A program made the translations under genes and the position numbers. The notes beneath the pieces were generated by a model that saw only the letters and a program-made list of their open reading frames with translations, made no database searches and was not told the origin of the DNA. 64,000 nucleotides of DNA from Streptomyces violaceoruber (lineage in GTDB: Bacteria; Actinomycetota; Actinomycetes; Streptomycetales; Streptomycetaceae), in NCBI GenBank assembly GCA_000720805.1, contig JODI01000041.1, positions 13,531-77,530 on the forward strand, written 5' to 3'. Position 1 is the first letter of the stretch. Each line of letters begins with the position of its first letter. Below, in pieces: positions 15,476 through 24,629 of this stretch.

Positions 15476-18400
15476 GTGATCAGCAGGAGGAACATCCTCG
15501 CGGGCGCGACCGCCACGGTCGTGGCGGCAACCGCCGGCTCCGTACCGGCGGCAGCCGCGCCGGCGTCAAGACAGGTACCGGCGCGGACGCGGGGCAGCGG
15601 GCTGCGTGTCGCGGCGCCGACGGTGGAGTACGTCCAGCACCCCCTGGGCCTCGACGCGCAACGCCCCCGGCTGTCCTGGCCGTTGGTCTCCGAGCAGGTG
15701 AGCGTACGTCAGAGCGCCTACCAGGTCCGGGTGGCGACGAGCCCCTCGGGTCTCACCCGCCCGGACGTCTGGGACAGCGGGAAGGTCATGTCCGGCGAGT
15801 CCGTCCTCGTGCCGTACGGGGGCCCCGCGCTCAAACCCCGGACGCGCTACCACTGGTCCGTGCGCGTGTGGGACGGCGACGGGCACGTCTCCGGTTGGAG
15901 CGCGCCCTCATGGTGGGAGACCGGGCTCATGGAGGCCGGGCGGTGGACCGCCGACTGGATCTCGGCACCCGCCGGCCTCACGGACGCTCCGTCCTTCGAG
16001 GGCGGTTCCTGGATCTGGTTCCCCGAGGGTGATCCGACGAGCAGCGTTCCGGCGGCCACGCGCTGGTTCCGCGCCACCGCCGAACTGCCCGACGGGATCA
16101 CCTCGGCGACGCTCGCCCTCACCGCGGACAACGTGTACGCCGTCTCCGTGAACGGCGTCGAGGTGGCCCGCACCGATCTCGAGACGGACAACGACGGCTG
16201 GCGCCGCCCGGCCGTGATCGACGTACTGGACCGAGTACGGGGCGGTGACAACGTTATCGCCGTCTCCGCCACCAACGCGACCGAGGGCCCGGCGGGGCTC
16301 ATCGCCGTCCTCGTGGTCCATACCGCCTCCGGTGAGCGCAAGGTGGTCACCGACGCCTCCTGGAAGGCCACGGACGAGGAACCCCCCGCCGACTGGCGCG
16401 AGTTCGGCTTCGACGACGGGGACTGGCCGGCGGCCAGGGTGGCGGCCGCCTGGGGCGGTGGCCCGTGGGGAAGGGTCGTCCCGGTGTCGTACGCCGTCAC
16501 CCAGGTCCGGCACGAATTCCGGCTCCCGCGCAGGAAGGTGTCACGCGCACGCCTGTACGCCACGGCGCTCGGCCTGTACGAGGCCCACCTCAACGGCAGC
16601 CGCGTGGGCCGCGACCACCTCGCTCCCGGCTGGACCGACTACCGTACGCGCGTCCAGTACCAGACGTACGACGTCACGACGCTCCTGCGGCCCGGCGCCA
16701 ACGCCATCGGGGCGTACCTGGCACCCGGCTGGTACGCGGGCAACGTCGGCATGTTCGGGCCCGGACAGTACGGTCAACACCCGGCGTTACTCGCCCAGTT
16801 GGAGGTGGAGTACGCGGACGGGACGAGCGAGCGCATCACGTCGGGAACCGACTGGCGGGCCGCCGCCGGGCCGATCGTCGCCGCCGACCTCCTGAACGGC
16901 GAGACGTACGACGCGCGCAAGGAGACCCCCGGCTGGACCTCACCCGGCTTCGACGACGGGAGCTGGCTCGGCGTACGCGGTGCCGGCGACGTCGGTCCCG
17001 ACCTGATCGTCGCGCAGGTGGACGGCCCGGTGCGCGTGGAGCGGGAACTGACCCCGAAGAAGGTGACCCAACCCAAGCCCGGTGTCCACGTGTTCGACCT
17101 CGGTCAGAACATGGTCGGCTCGGTACGGCTGCGGGTGTCGGGCGACGCCGGAACGACCGTCCGGCTCAGGCACGCCGAGGTGCTCAACCCCGACGGCACG
17201 GTCTACACCGCGAACCTGCGCAGCGCGGCGGCGACCGACACGTACACCCTCAAGGGCCAGGGGGAGGAGGTCTACGAGCCGCGCTTCACCGTCCACGGGT
17301 TCCGCTACGTCGAGGTGACCGGTTTCCCCGGCACCCCCACGGCGAAGGCCGTCACCGGGCGCGTCATGCATACGTCCGCCCCCTTCACCCTCGACTTCGA
17401 GACCGACGTGCCGATGCTCAACCAGCTGCACCACAACATCACGTGGGGGCAGCGCGGCAACTTCCTCAGTGTGCCGACCGATACTCCCGCGCGCGACGAG
17501 CGCCTGGGATGGACGGGAGACATCAACGTCTTCGCCCCCACCGCCGCCTACACGATGGAGTCGGCCCGCTTCCTGTCCAAGTGGCTCGTCGACCTCCGCG
17601 ACTCGCGGACCCCGGCCGGCGCGTTCACGGACGTGGCACCGGTGGTCGGCACGCTCGGCAACGGCACCGCCGGCTGGGGTGACGCGGGCGTCACGGTCCC
17701 CTGGGCCCTCTACCGGACCTACGGTGACCGCCGGGTCCTCGAGGACGCCTGGCCGTCCGTCCAGGCGTGGCTGAGGTACCTGGAGACGAACAGCGACCGT
17801 CTGCTGCGCCCCGCCGAGGGCTACGGCGACTGGCTGAACGTCGAGGACGAGACCCCCAAGGACGTCATCGCCACCGCGTACTTCGCGCACAGCGCCGACC
17901 TCGCCGCCCGGATGGCCGAGGAGCTCGGCGAGGACGCCGCCCCGTATCGCGATCTCTTCGAACGGATACGGGCGGCGTTCCGGGACGCCTACGTCACCTC
18001 CGAGGGCAGGGTGAAGGGCGATACGCAGACGGCCTATGTCCTGGCGCTGTCGATGAACCTGCTGCCGGACGCCTCACGCGAGGCCGCCGCCGACCGGCTC
18101 GTCGCGCTGATCGAGGCCAGGGACTGGCACCTGTCGACGGGTTTCCTCGGCACGCCCCGGCTGCTGCCCGTCCTGACCGACACCGGGCACACCGACGTCG
18201 CCTACCGCCTGTTGCAGCAGCGCTCCTTCCCCGGCTGGGGCTACCAGATCGACAGGGGCGCCACCACGATGTGGGAACGCTGGGACTCCATCCGGCCCGA
18301 CGGCGGCTTCCAGGACACGGCCATGAACTCCTTCAACCACTACGCCTACGGCTCGGTGGGGGAATGGATGTACACGAACATCGCCGGCATCTCGGCGGGC

Positions 18401-18685
18401 CGGCCCGGCTACCGGGAGATCGTCATCCGCCCCCGTCCGGGCGGAGCCGTCACCTCCGCCCGCGCCACGTTCACCTCGGTCTACGGCCCCGTCTCCACCC
18501 GGTGGCTCCAGCGGGGCGGCCGCTTCACCCTGACCTGCGCGGTGCCGCCCAACACGACCGCCGAGGTGTGGATCCCCACGTCCGCTCCGAAGGCCGTCAC
18601 GCACACGCACGGGACGTTCCTGCGCCAGGAGGACGGCTACGCGGTCTACCAGGTCGGCTCCGGCACACACCGGTTCACCGCCTGA
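15476..18685 (+). CDS. exported GH78 alpha-L-rhamnosidase (1069 aa)
   Basis: GTG 15476 follows GAGGAG and gives a twin-arginine signal (SRRNILAGA) with cleavage near AAA-P. Domains follow GH78 order: N-terminal fibronectin-like domain (about 45-150), jelly-roll modules including a rhamnose-binding-type module (about 150-340), another sandwich (to about 600), the (alpha/alpha)6 catalytic barrel and a C-terminal Greek-key domain. Catalytic-type motifs are RDERLGWTGD (acid Glu675) and MWERWDSI (base Glu934), matching those of characterised Streptomyces rhamnosidases. It releases rhamnose from plant glycosides and pectin. Codon 438 is TTA, implying bldA dependence; a palindrome marks its leader. 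Confidence 0.93.
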   Translation: MISRRNILAGATATVVAATAGSVPAAAAPASRQVPARTRGSGLRVAAPTVEYVQHPLGLDAQRPRLSWPLVSEQVSVRQSAYQVRVATSPSGLTRPDVWDSGKVMSGESVLVPYGGPALKPRTRYHWSVRVWDGDGHVSGWSAPSWWETGLMEAGRWTADWISAPAGLTDAPSFEGGSWIWFPEGDPTSSVPAATRWFRATAELPDGITSATLALTADNVYAVSVNGVEVARTDLETDNDGWRRPAVIDVLDRVRGGDNVIAVSATNATEGPAGLIAVLVVHTASGERKVVTDASWKATDEEPPADWREFGFDDGDWPAARVAAAWGGGPWGRVVPVSYAVTQVRHEFRLPRRKVSRARLYATALGLYEAHLNGSRVGRDHLAPGWTDYRTRVQYQTYDVTTLLRPGANAIGAYLAPGWYAGNVGMFGPGQYGQHPALLAQLEVEYADGTSERITSGTDWRAAAGPIVAADLLNGETYDARKETPGWTSPGFDDGSWLGVRGAGDVGPDLIVAQVDGPVRVERELTPKKVTQPKPGVHVFDLGQNMVGSVRLRVSGDAGTTVRLRHAEVLNPDGTVYTANLRSAAATDTYTLKGQGEEVYEPRFTVHGFRYVEVTGFPGTPTAKAVTGRVMHTSAPFTLDFETDVPMLNQLHHNITWGQRGNFLSVPTDTPARDERLGWTGDINVFAPTAAYTMESARFLSKWLVDLRDSRTPAGAFTDVAPVVGTLGNGTAGWGDAGVTVPWALYRTYGDRRVLEDAWPSVQAWLRYLETNSDRLLRPAEGYGDWLNVEDETPKDVIATAYFAHSADLAARMAEELGEDAAPYRDLFERIRAAFRDAYVTSEGRVKGDTQTAYVLALSMNLLPDASREAAADRLVALIEARDWHLSTGFLGTPRLLPVLTDTGHTDVAYRLLQQRSFPGWGYQIDRGATTMWERWDSIRPDGGFQDTAMNSFNHYAYGSVGEWMYTNIAGISAGRPGYREIVIRPRPGGAVTSARATFTSVYGPVSTRWLQRGGRFTLTCAVPPNTTAEVWIPTSAPKAVTHTHGTFLRQEDGYAVYQVGSGTHRFTA

Positions 18686-18714
18686 CGATCGTCCGGATTC
18701 GCCGCCGGTCAGGG

Positions 18715-18902
18715 CACCAGTGGGTCCGCCCGGCGGCGGACGCCGCCACACGTTCCGGCCGGTCGCCGATTCGGCGAACTGGTCGGTGTCGAAGCGTTCG
18801 TCGATGTGGCCGCCGAGCTCGGACCAGTGCTGTCGGGAGAGTTCGGCGGCCGCGCGGGCGTCGCCGCCGGCGCAGACGGCGCGCACCCGGCGCCTCGGCC
18901 CG
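18715..18902 (-). pseudogene. possible remnant of a GntR/FCD regulator C-terminus
   Basis: Immediately downstream of the rhamnosidase, the minus strand reads RAVCAGGDARAAAELS, then W-ELGGHIDERF. This helix-turn-helix spacing and the final H-x-D-E pattern resemble the last two helices of FCD ligand-binding domains. No start, DNA-binding domain or stop at a natural position is present, and the frame runs on into the antisense of the rhamnosidase. It also lies just upstream of the malic enzyme stop, so non-coding origin is possible. Confidence 0.3.
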
Positions 18903-20597
18903 TCAGCCGTACTCGGGCTGCCACATGGCGTCCTGGATCTGCTGGATCACGTCGTCGAGGCGGGCCCGGGCCACGCCCTCCTCGGCCGCGCGGCGGACGA
19001 CGGCCGCCGCGACCACGGCCGAGGAGGTGCGCAGGTTCTCCACCTCCGGCAGCAGGGCGGCGCCGGGCTCCGACAGGTCGGCGAGGCCGGCGACGGCTTC
19101 CGCCGCGGCCTGGAGCATGCCGTCGGTGATCCGCTCGGCACCGGCCACCACGGCGCCCAGCCCGAGGCCGGGGTACAGGAGGGCGTTGTTGGCCTGGCCG
19201 ATGACGTACGTGGTGCCGTCCAGCTCCACCGGAGCAACCGGGATGCCGACGGCGACCAGGGCCTTGCCGCCGGTCCACCGCAGGACGTCCGCCGGCATGG
19301 CCTCGATCTTCTCCGTGGGGTTGGACAGCGGCAGGACGACCGGCCGGTCCACGTCGCGGGCCATGGAACGCACCACGTCCTCGGTGAAGGCCCCCTGCTG
19401 GGTGGAGGTTCCCACCAGCACGGTCGGGTGCACGTGGTCCACCACACCGGACAGGTCCGCCGGCCGGTCGTCGGGCCAGTCGTCGTCGGGACGCGCGTAC
19501 GGCTGCTGGTAGTCGCGCAGGTGCTCGGTGGACTGCCGCAGCAGGCCCTGGCGGTCCACGCACCAGATACGGCGGGTGGCCTCCTCGCGGTCCAGTCCGT
19601 CGCGGACCATGGCGTCGCGCAGCTGGTCGGCGATGCCCACGCCCGCCGTCCCGGCGCCGAAGACCACGACCCGCTGGTCCCGCATGGGCGTGCCGGTGAC
19701 CCGCACCGCGTTCATCACGCAGGCCAGCGTGATCGCGCCGGTGCCCTGCATGTCGTCGTTGAAGGTGAGGATCCTCTCGCCGTACCGCTCGAGGATGCGG
19801 CGGCCGTTGCCCGGTCCGAAGTCCTCCCAGTGCAGCAGTGCGCGCGGGAACAGCTCGGTGACCGCCTCCACGAAGGCGGCGACGAACGCGTCGTACGCCT
19901 CGCCGCGCACCCTGTTGTGCTGGTTGCCGACGTACAGCGGATCGTTGAGCAGCGCCTGGTTCCCGGTGCCGACGTCGAGCATCACCGGAACGGAGCGCCC
20001 CGGGTGGATGCCCGCGGCGGCGGTGTAGACGGCCAGCTTGCCGACCGAGATCTGCATGCCGCCTACGCCCCAGTCGCCGATGCCGAGGAGTTGCTCCGCG
20101 TCGGTCGCCACCACCAGGTCGACGTCGTCGGGGCCGAGGCCGAGCGCCTGGAAGGCGGGCCGGATGTCCTGGGGCCGGTCGACGGAGAGATAGACCCCGC
20201 GCGGTCGCCGGTACTCGTGGCTGTACCGCTTGATCGCCTCCCCCACGGTCGGGTCGTACACGATCGGCAGCAGCTCGGTGAGGTGGTCGGTGAGCAGCCG
20301 GAAGTAGAGGACCTCGTTGCGGTCGTGGAGCTGCTCCAGGTACACGTTCTTCGCCAGGTCGTCCGGCTGCGCCCGCAGTTGCTCCCAGGCGCGGCGGGCC
20401 TGGAGTTCCGGGGACAGCACCGCGGGCGGCAGCATCCCGACCAGGCCGTGCCGTTCCCGCTCCTCCTGGGTGAAGGCGACGCCCTTGTCGGTCAGCGGGT
20501 CCGTGAGCAGTGTGCGCCCGCCCGGTTTCGCGCGGCCGGTGTGGCCCTTCCCCCTCCCCCGGTGGTCGTCCTGTGCACGGTTCCGGGGCGGGGTCAT
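18903..20597 (-). CDS. NAD-dependent malic enzyme (564 aa)
   Basis: ATG 20597 with AAGGAG upstream. The product converts malate to pyruvate and CO2 with reduction of NAD(P). Domains are an N-terminal malic domain, with YDPTVGEA and the catalytic Tyr/Lys region around RRPRGVYLS and the ADTDAEQ-like ATDAEQLLGIGDWG, then metal-binding EDFGPGN and FNDDMQGT, and a Rossmann domain with FGAGTAGVGIA. LSNPTEKIEA is the usual C-terminal signature. A length of about 565 residues matches the large bacterial/eukaryote-like form. It links the TCA cycle to pyruvate supply. Monocistronic and divergent from the SDR gene. Confidence 0.93.
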   Translation of the reverse strand: MTPPRNRAQDDHRGRGKGHTGRAKPGGRTLLTDPLTDKGVAFTQEERERHGLVGMLPPAVLSPELQARRAWEQLRAQPDDLAKNVYLEQLHDRNEVLYFRLLTDHLTELLPIVYDPTVGEAIKRYSHEYRRPRGVYLSVDRPQDIRPAFQALGLGPDDVDLVVATDAEQLLGIGDWGVGGMQISVGKLAVYTAAAGIHPGRSVPVMLDVGTGNQALLNDPLYVGNQHNRVRGEAYDAFVAAFVEAVTELFPRALLHWEDFGPGNGRRILERYGERILTFNDDMQGTGAITLACVMNAVRVTGTPMRDQRVVVFGAGTAGVGIADQLRDAMVRDGLDREEATRRIWCVDRQGLLRQSTEHLRDYQQPYARPDDDWPDDRPADLSGVVDHVHPTVLVGTSTQQGAFTEDVVRSMARDVDRPVVLPLSNPTEKIEAMPADVLRWTGGKALVAVGIPVAPVELDGTTYVIGQANNALLYPGLGLGAVVAGAERITDGMLQAAAEAVAGLADLSEPGAALLPEVENLRTSSAVVAAAVVRRAAEEGVARARLDDVIQQIQDAMWQPEYG

Positions 20598-20794
20598 CGG
20601 CTCTCCTTGTGTCGCGCGACTGCCGTAGGGGCTCGTTTCCTGCCGGCCGCGCCGGGTACCCCGGTCGGCACGACAGGCGCACCGGCGCCCAAGCCTTTGC
20701 CGCTCTTTGGCGTGGCCTTCGTTCGGTACGGCGGCCCTACCGTCTCCCAGCCGGTGCGGTGATCCCCGCGATGAGAGAAAGAGGGGGATTCCCC

Positions 20795-21637
20795 ATGCAC
20801 GACCCCGCCCAGCAGCAACAGCCTCCGGGTACCGAGGCGGACCTGCGGCCCCGGGCCGACCACGGTGAGCAGAGCTACCGCGGATCGGGCCGGCTGGCCG
20901 GGAAGGCAGCCGTGATCACCGGTGGTGACAGCGGCATCGGCAAGGCCGTCGCGATCGCCTACGCCCGCGAGGGCGCCGATGTCCTCCTCTCGCACCTGGA
21001 CGAGGAGGAGGACGACGCCCGCGACACGGCGCACTGGGTGGAGGAGGCCGGCCGCAAGGCGGTTCTGGTGCCCGGCGACCTGAGCGATCCCGCCCACTGC
21101 CGCAAGGTGGTGGCGCGGGCCGTCGAGGAGTTCGGCCGCATCGACGTCCTGGTCAGCAACGCGGCGTTCCAGATGTTCCGCGAGTCGATCGAGGAGGTCC
21201 CGGACGAGGAGTGGGACCACACGCTGGCGACCAACCTCAGCGCCATGTTCCACCTCTGCAAGGCGGCGGTGCCGCACATGAAGCCGGGGGCGTCGATCAT
21301 CGCGTCCAGCTCGGTGAACTCCGACACGCCGCCGCCGGGCCTGCTGGCGTACAACGCGACGAAGGCGGGCCTGGCCAACATGGTCGGCTCGCTGTCCCAG
21401 TCGCTCGCCGAGCGGGGCATCCGGGTCAACAGCGTCGCCCCGGGGCCCATCTGGACGCCGCTGATCCCGGCCACGATGCCGCCCGAACAGGTCGAGGACT
21501 TCGGCAGCCAGACCCCGCTGGGACGGGCCGGGCAGCCGGCCGAACTCGGCCCCGTGTACGTCATGCTCGCCTCCGACGAGGCCGCGTACGTCTCGGGTGC
21601 GCGCATCGCCGTCACCGGCGGCCAGCCGATCCTCTGA
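20795..21637 (+). CDS. SDR family oxidoreductase, general-stress type (280 aa)
   Basis: Starts at ATG 20795 after GAGGGGG. After a 35-residue hydrophilic extension rich in Gln and charged residues comes a classical short-chain dehydrogenase fold: cofactor loop TGGDSGIGKAV, NAA motif in SNAAF, catalytic Ser in SSSVNS and YNATKAG (Tyr/Lys). The N-terminal extension and overall length fit the YdaD/YhxC-like stress SDR group related to glucose dehydrogenases. Substrate unknown. It is first in a same-strand run with the isomerase, hydrolase and TIM-barrel genes; a 57-bp gap separates it from the next. Confidence 0.9.
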   Translation: MHDPAQQQQPPGTEADLRPRADHGEQSYRGSGRLAGKAAVITGGDSGIGKAVAIAYAREGADVLLSHLDEEEDDARDTAHWVEEAGRKAVLVPGDLSDPAHCRKVVARAVEEFGRIDVLVSNAAFQMFRESIEEVPDEEWDHTLATNLSAMFHLCKAAVPHMKPGASIIASSSVNSDTPPPGLLAYNATKAGLANMVGSLSQSLAERGIRVNSVAPGPIWTPLIPATMPPEQVEDFGSQTPLGRAGQPAELGPVYVMLASDEAAYVSGARIAVTGGQPIL

Positions 21638-21694
21638 CACCCCGTCTCCCCTGACACCCCGCCAGACAGCACGTCGGCAGAACCAGGAGCGACC

Positions 21695-22747
21695 GTGGAC
21701 TGGTATCCCCTGCGGCTGACCACCCCGGTCAAGCAGCACGTCTTCGGCGGCCGGGCTCTCGCCGAACGACTGGGCCGTACCGGCCTGCCCGACGGTCCGG
21801 TCGCCGAGACCTGGGAGGTCAGCGATGTGGACGGCGAGGGAGCACGGGTCACGAACGGTTCGCTGGGCGGCCATCCGCTGCGCCGGCTGGTCGAGGACCA
21901 CCCCGACGATGTCGTGGGACGCGGCCGGCGCGGCCCTCACTTCCCGGTGCTGACCAAGTTCATCGACGGCACCGGCGCCCTCCCGGTCCATCTGCACGCC
22001 GACGACGAGACCGCACGCCGGCTGGAGGGCGAGCCCCACGGCAAGACCGAGGCGTGGCACGTCCTCGACGCGGCACCGGGAGCCACCGCCCTGGTGGGGG
22101 TGAAGGCCGGTGTGGACCGGGACACGCTGCACCGGGCCCTGCTCGCCCAGGACTTCGACGCGGTCATGCGCCGGCTTCCGGTACGGGCCGGGCAGACCGT
22201 CTACGTACCCGGTGGCACCCCGCACAGTTTCGGCCCCGGCACCCTGGTCTACGAGATCGAGCAGACCTCCGACATCCAGCAGCACGCCATGCGCCGGCGC
22301 ATGGAGGACGGCTCGGAACTGGACGACGAGGAGTGGCACACCAACCTCGGGCGGCTCCTCGACGAGTGGCGTCCCGGTCCACGCCCCGAGTTCCACTCCG
22401 GCCTGAGCGTCCAGGTCGACGACGCGGTGGAGCGGACCGTGCTGTGCGCCGGCCCGTACTTCGCCCTGGAGCGGTGGCGGGCGGGCAGCACGGCCCCACT
22501 GGTGCACTACTTCTCCACCGCACTGGTCGTCAGCAACGCCGGTGCGCCGGTCACCGTGGAGTCCGGTGGCCGGTTCGAGCGGCTCGGGCGCGCCCGGAGC
22601 CTGCTGCTGCCGGCCGCGCTGGGCCGCGTACGGATCCAGGGGCCCGCCGACGTCCTCCTCGGCTACCTGCCCGACCTGGAGCAGGACATCCGCACACCGC
22701 TGCTCGCGGCGGGGCACGGGGCCGCCGCCGTGGCCGCGCTCGGTTAG
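21695..22747 (+). CDS. class I mannose-6-phosphate isomerase (350 aa)
   Basis: GTG 21695 follows CAGGAGCG. The protein is a cupin metalloenzyme interconverting mannose-6-phosphate and fructose-6-phosphate. Seen in sequence are the substrate/metal region with LTKFID and PVHLHADD (metal His/Glu), KTEAWHVL (metal Glu), GTPHSFG (metal His) and a C-terminal second cupin half. The 350-residue size fits bacterial type-I enzymes related to Bacillus ManA. In this operon-like setting it may feed sugar phosphates or act on a related keto-sugar. No signal peptide. Confidence 0.85.
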   Translation: MDWYPLRLTTPVKQHVFGGRALAERLGRTGLPDGPVAETWEVSDVDGEGARVTNGSLGGHPLRRLVEDHPDDVVGRGRRGPHFPVLTKFIDGTGALPVHLHADDETARRLEGEPHGKTEAWHVLDAAPGATALVGVKAGVDRDTLHRALLAQDFDAVMRRLPVRAGQTVYVPGGTPHSFGPGTLVYEIEQTSDIQQHAMRRRMEDGSELDDEEWHTNLGRLLDEWRPGPRPEFHSGLSVQVDDAVERTVLCAGPYFALERWRAGSTAPLVHYFSTALVVSNAGAPVTVESGGRFERLGRARSLLLPAALGRVRIQGPADVLLGYLPDLEQDIRTPLLAAGHGAAAVAALG

Positions 22748-22781
22748 GGCCTCACCGGCCCACTCACGTAGAAGGAGATCC

Positions 22782-23618
22782 ATGAGCACCGTCACCACCA
22801 GCGACGGCGTCACCATCCACTACGAGGAGAAGGGCACCGGCCCGCCCCTCGTCCTGCTCCACGGCTGGGGCTTCAGCGGCCGCTTCTTCACCCGCAACGT
22901 GGACGCCCTCGCCGAACACGCCCGCGTCATCACCGTCGATCTGCGCGGTCACGGCGACTCCGGCACCCCCCGCCACGGCTACCGGGTGCCGAGGCTGGCC
23001 AAGGACCTGTTCGACCTCCTCGAAGAACTCGACCTGCGTGAGGTCACCGTCCTGGGCTGGTCACTGGGATGCCCGGTCATCTGGAGCTATCTGGAACTGT
23101 TCGGCGGCCACCGCCTGGCCCGCGCGATCCACGTCCAGCAGTCCCCCCGCCAGTACTACGCACCGGACTGGAAGCACGCACACGCCACCTGCTACGACGA
23201 ACCCTCCCTGGCCGCCCTGCAGACCCAGCTCACCTGCGACCCCCCGGCCTTCGACGAGGACCAGATCCGTACCATCCTCGCCACCGAACCCACCGCGGCC
23301 GAGCGGGAGTTGCTGCTGGCCGAGATGGCCAAGTCGCCCCCGTACGCACGCAACGCGCTGATGGCCGACCACACCCGCCACGACTGGCGCGACCTGCTGC
23401 CCACGATCCGGCTGCCCAGCCTGGTCCTGGTGGCACGTCAGGACAGCGTGTTCCCCTGGCAGGGCCCGGCATGGGTCGGCCAGGCGCTCCCGGATGCCCG
23501 GACCGTCTTCTTCGAGCACAGCGGCCACGCACTGTTCTTCGACGAGCCGGAGAAGTTCCACCGGACGGTCACGGGCTTCCTGACCGACAGGGTGAACGAC
23601 ACGGAAGTACTGGTGTGA
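22782..23618 (+). CDS. alpha/beta hydrolase (278 aa)
   Basis: ATG 22782 follows GAAGGAGAT. Canonical alpha/beta-hydrolase: HGWG oxyanion loop at 27-30, DLRGHGDS, nucleophile elbow GWSLG with Ser94, cap domain (about 120-205), Asp in VARQDSVF and His249 in HSGHALFF. It resembles non-haem haloperoxidase/esterase-type members, which hydrolyse esters or lactones. It starts 34 bases after the isomerase gene and its TGA stop overlaps the GTG of the next gene by four bases, so all three are probably co-translated. Substrate unknown. Confidence 0.88.
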   Translation: MSTVTTSDGVTIHYEEKGTGPPLVLLHGWGFSGRFFTRNVDALAEHARVITVDLRGHGDSGTPRHGYRVPRLAKDLFDLLEELDLREVTVLGWSLGCPVIWSYLELFGGHRLARAIHVQQSPRQYYAPDWKHAHATCYDEPSLAALQTQLTCDPPAFDEDQIRTILATEPTAAERELLLAEMAKSPPYARNALMADHTRHDWRDLLPTIRLPSLVLVARQDSVFPWQGPAWVGQALPDARTVFFEHSGHALFFDEPEKFHRTVTGFLTDRVNDTEVLV

Positions 23619-24493
23619 CTCGCATGAGCAGCCCGGCGCCGCCGAGCTTCCCCTTCCCCTACGGCGTCAACCAGTTCACCACCATGCCCTGGTCCTTCGA
23701 GGAGGACCTGGCGCACTACTCCCGCCTCGGCGTCGAAGCGATCGAGCTGTGCGAGACGAAACTCGACCAGGACCCCGACCGCGCCAAGGCGCAGCTCGCC
23801 TCGGTCGCCGAGGCGGCACTGCCGATCAGCTCGGTCCAGCCCGCCGTACGGACCGTGTTCCCCAGCGAGACCCAGCCCGAGCCCGCCGACCGGCGTGACC
23901 GCCTGGACCGGTTTCGCCGCAGCGTGGAGCGGATCGCGCCGTTCGCCCCGGGCGCGGTCTTCGTCACCAACACGGGGCCGGCGCCCGACGGAAATCTGCA
24001 CGAGGCGATCCGCCAGGTCGTCGCCCATCACCGCGAACTGGCGGACATCGCCGCCGACCACGGCGTACGCATCTCGCTGGAACCGCTCCATCCCGTCCTG
24101 CTCAACGCGGAGACCGCCATCTGGACCCACCGGCAGGCGCTCGACATCGTCCAGGAGGTCGATCGCGAGAACGTGGGCGTCTGCCTCGATCTGTGGAACG
24201 TATGGCAGGACCCGGATCTCGTCCCTCGCCTCGCCGACGCTCCCGACCGTCTGTTCCTGCTCCAGGTCAGCGACTGGCGCACACCCCGCTCGCGGATGGA
24301 CCGGCGAAGCGTCGGCACCGGTGACATCCCGGTCGGCCAACTGCTGCACGCCGCCCACAGCGCCGGCTACCGCGGCCCTTGTGTCCTGGAGATCTTCTCC
24401 GACAACGTGCCGGACTCGCTCTACGAGACGGACCTGGACGATCTCCTGCGTGCCAACCGGGCGGCCGTGGAGTCGGCGTGGCGAACCGGCTGA
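23615..24493 (+). CDS. sugar phosphate isomerase/epimerase, TIM barrel (292 aa)
   Basis: The GTG at 23615 overlaps the preceding TGA (GTGA), with GGAAG correctly spaced; an in-frame ATG nine bases later is the alternative start. The product is an AP-endonuclease-2-type TIM barrel. Strand-end residues are consistent with the xylose-isomerase-like family: VEAIELCE (Glu), RISLEPLHP (Glu), VGVCLDLWN (Asp) and CVLEIFSD (Glu), which would form the metal site. Members isomerise or epimerise sugars and inositols. Together with the Man6P isomerase it suggests a small carbohydrate-modification operon. Confidence 0.87.
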   Translation: MTRMSSPAPPSFPFPYGVNQFTTMPWSFEEDLAHYSRLGVEAIELCETKLDQDPDRAKAQLASVAEAALPISSVQPAVRTVFPSETQPEPADRRDRLDRFRRSVERIAPFAPGAVFVTNTGPAPDGNLHEAIRQVVAHHRELADIAADHGVRISLEPLHPVLLNAETAIWTHRQALDIVQEVDRENVGVCLDLWNVWQDPDLVPRLADAPDRLFLLQVSDWRTPRSRMDRRSVGTGDIPVGQLLHAAHSAGYRGPCVLEIFSDNVPDSLYETDLDDLLRANRAAVESAWRTG

Positions 24494-24629
24494 GCGTGGG
24501 CGGGAGCGGGCGACCGTGTCGTCGGCCCAGCCTCGGACAAAGGCGCTGTGGCGCAGCTGCCGCCGTGCGGTCACCGGACCGGAGGAGCAGGCGCCCGTCG
24601 CCCGTCGGGGCGACGGGCGACGGGATCCT

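Noticed and set aside
18709..20682. Long frames on both strands over the malic enzyme gene
   Set aside because: All malic-enzyme motifs lie in one minus-strand frame; the others are shadows.
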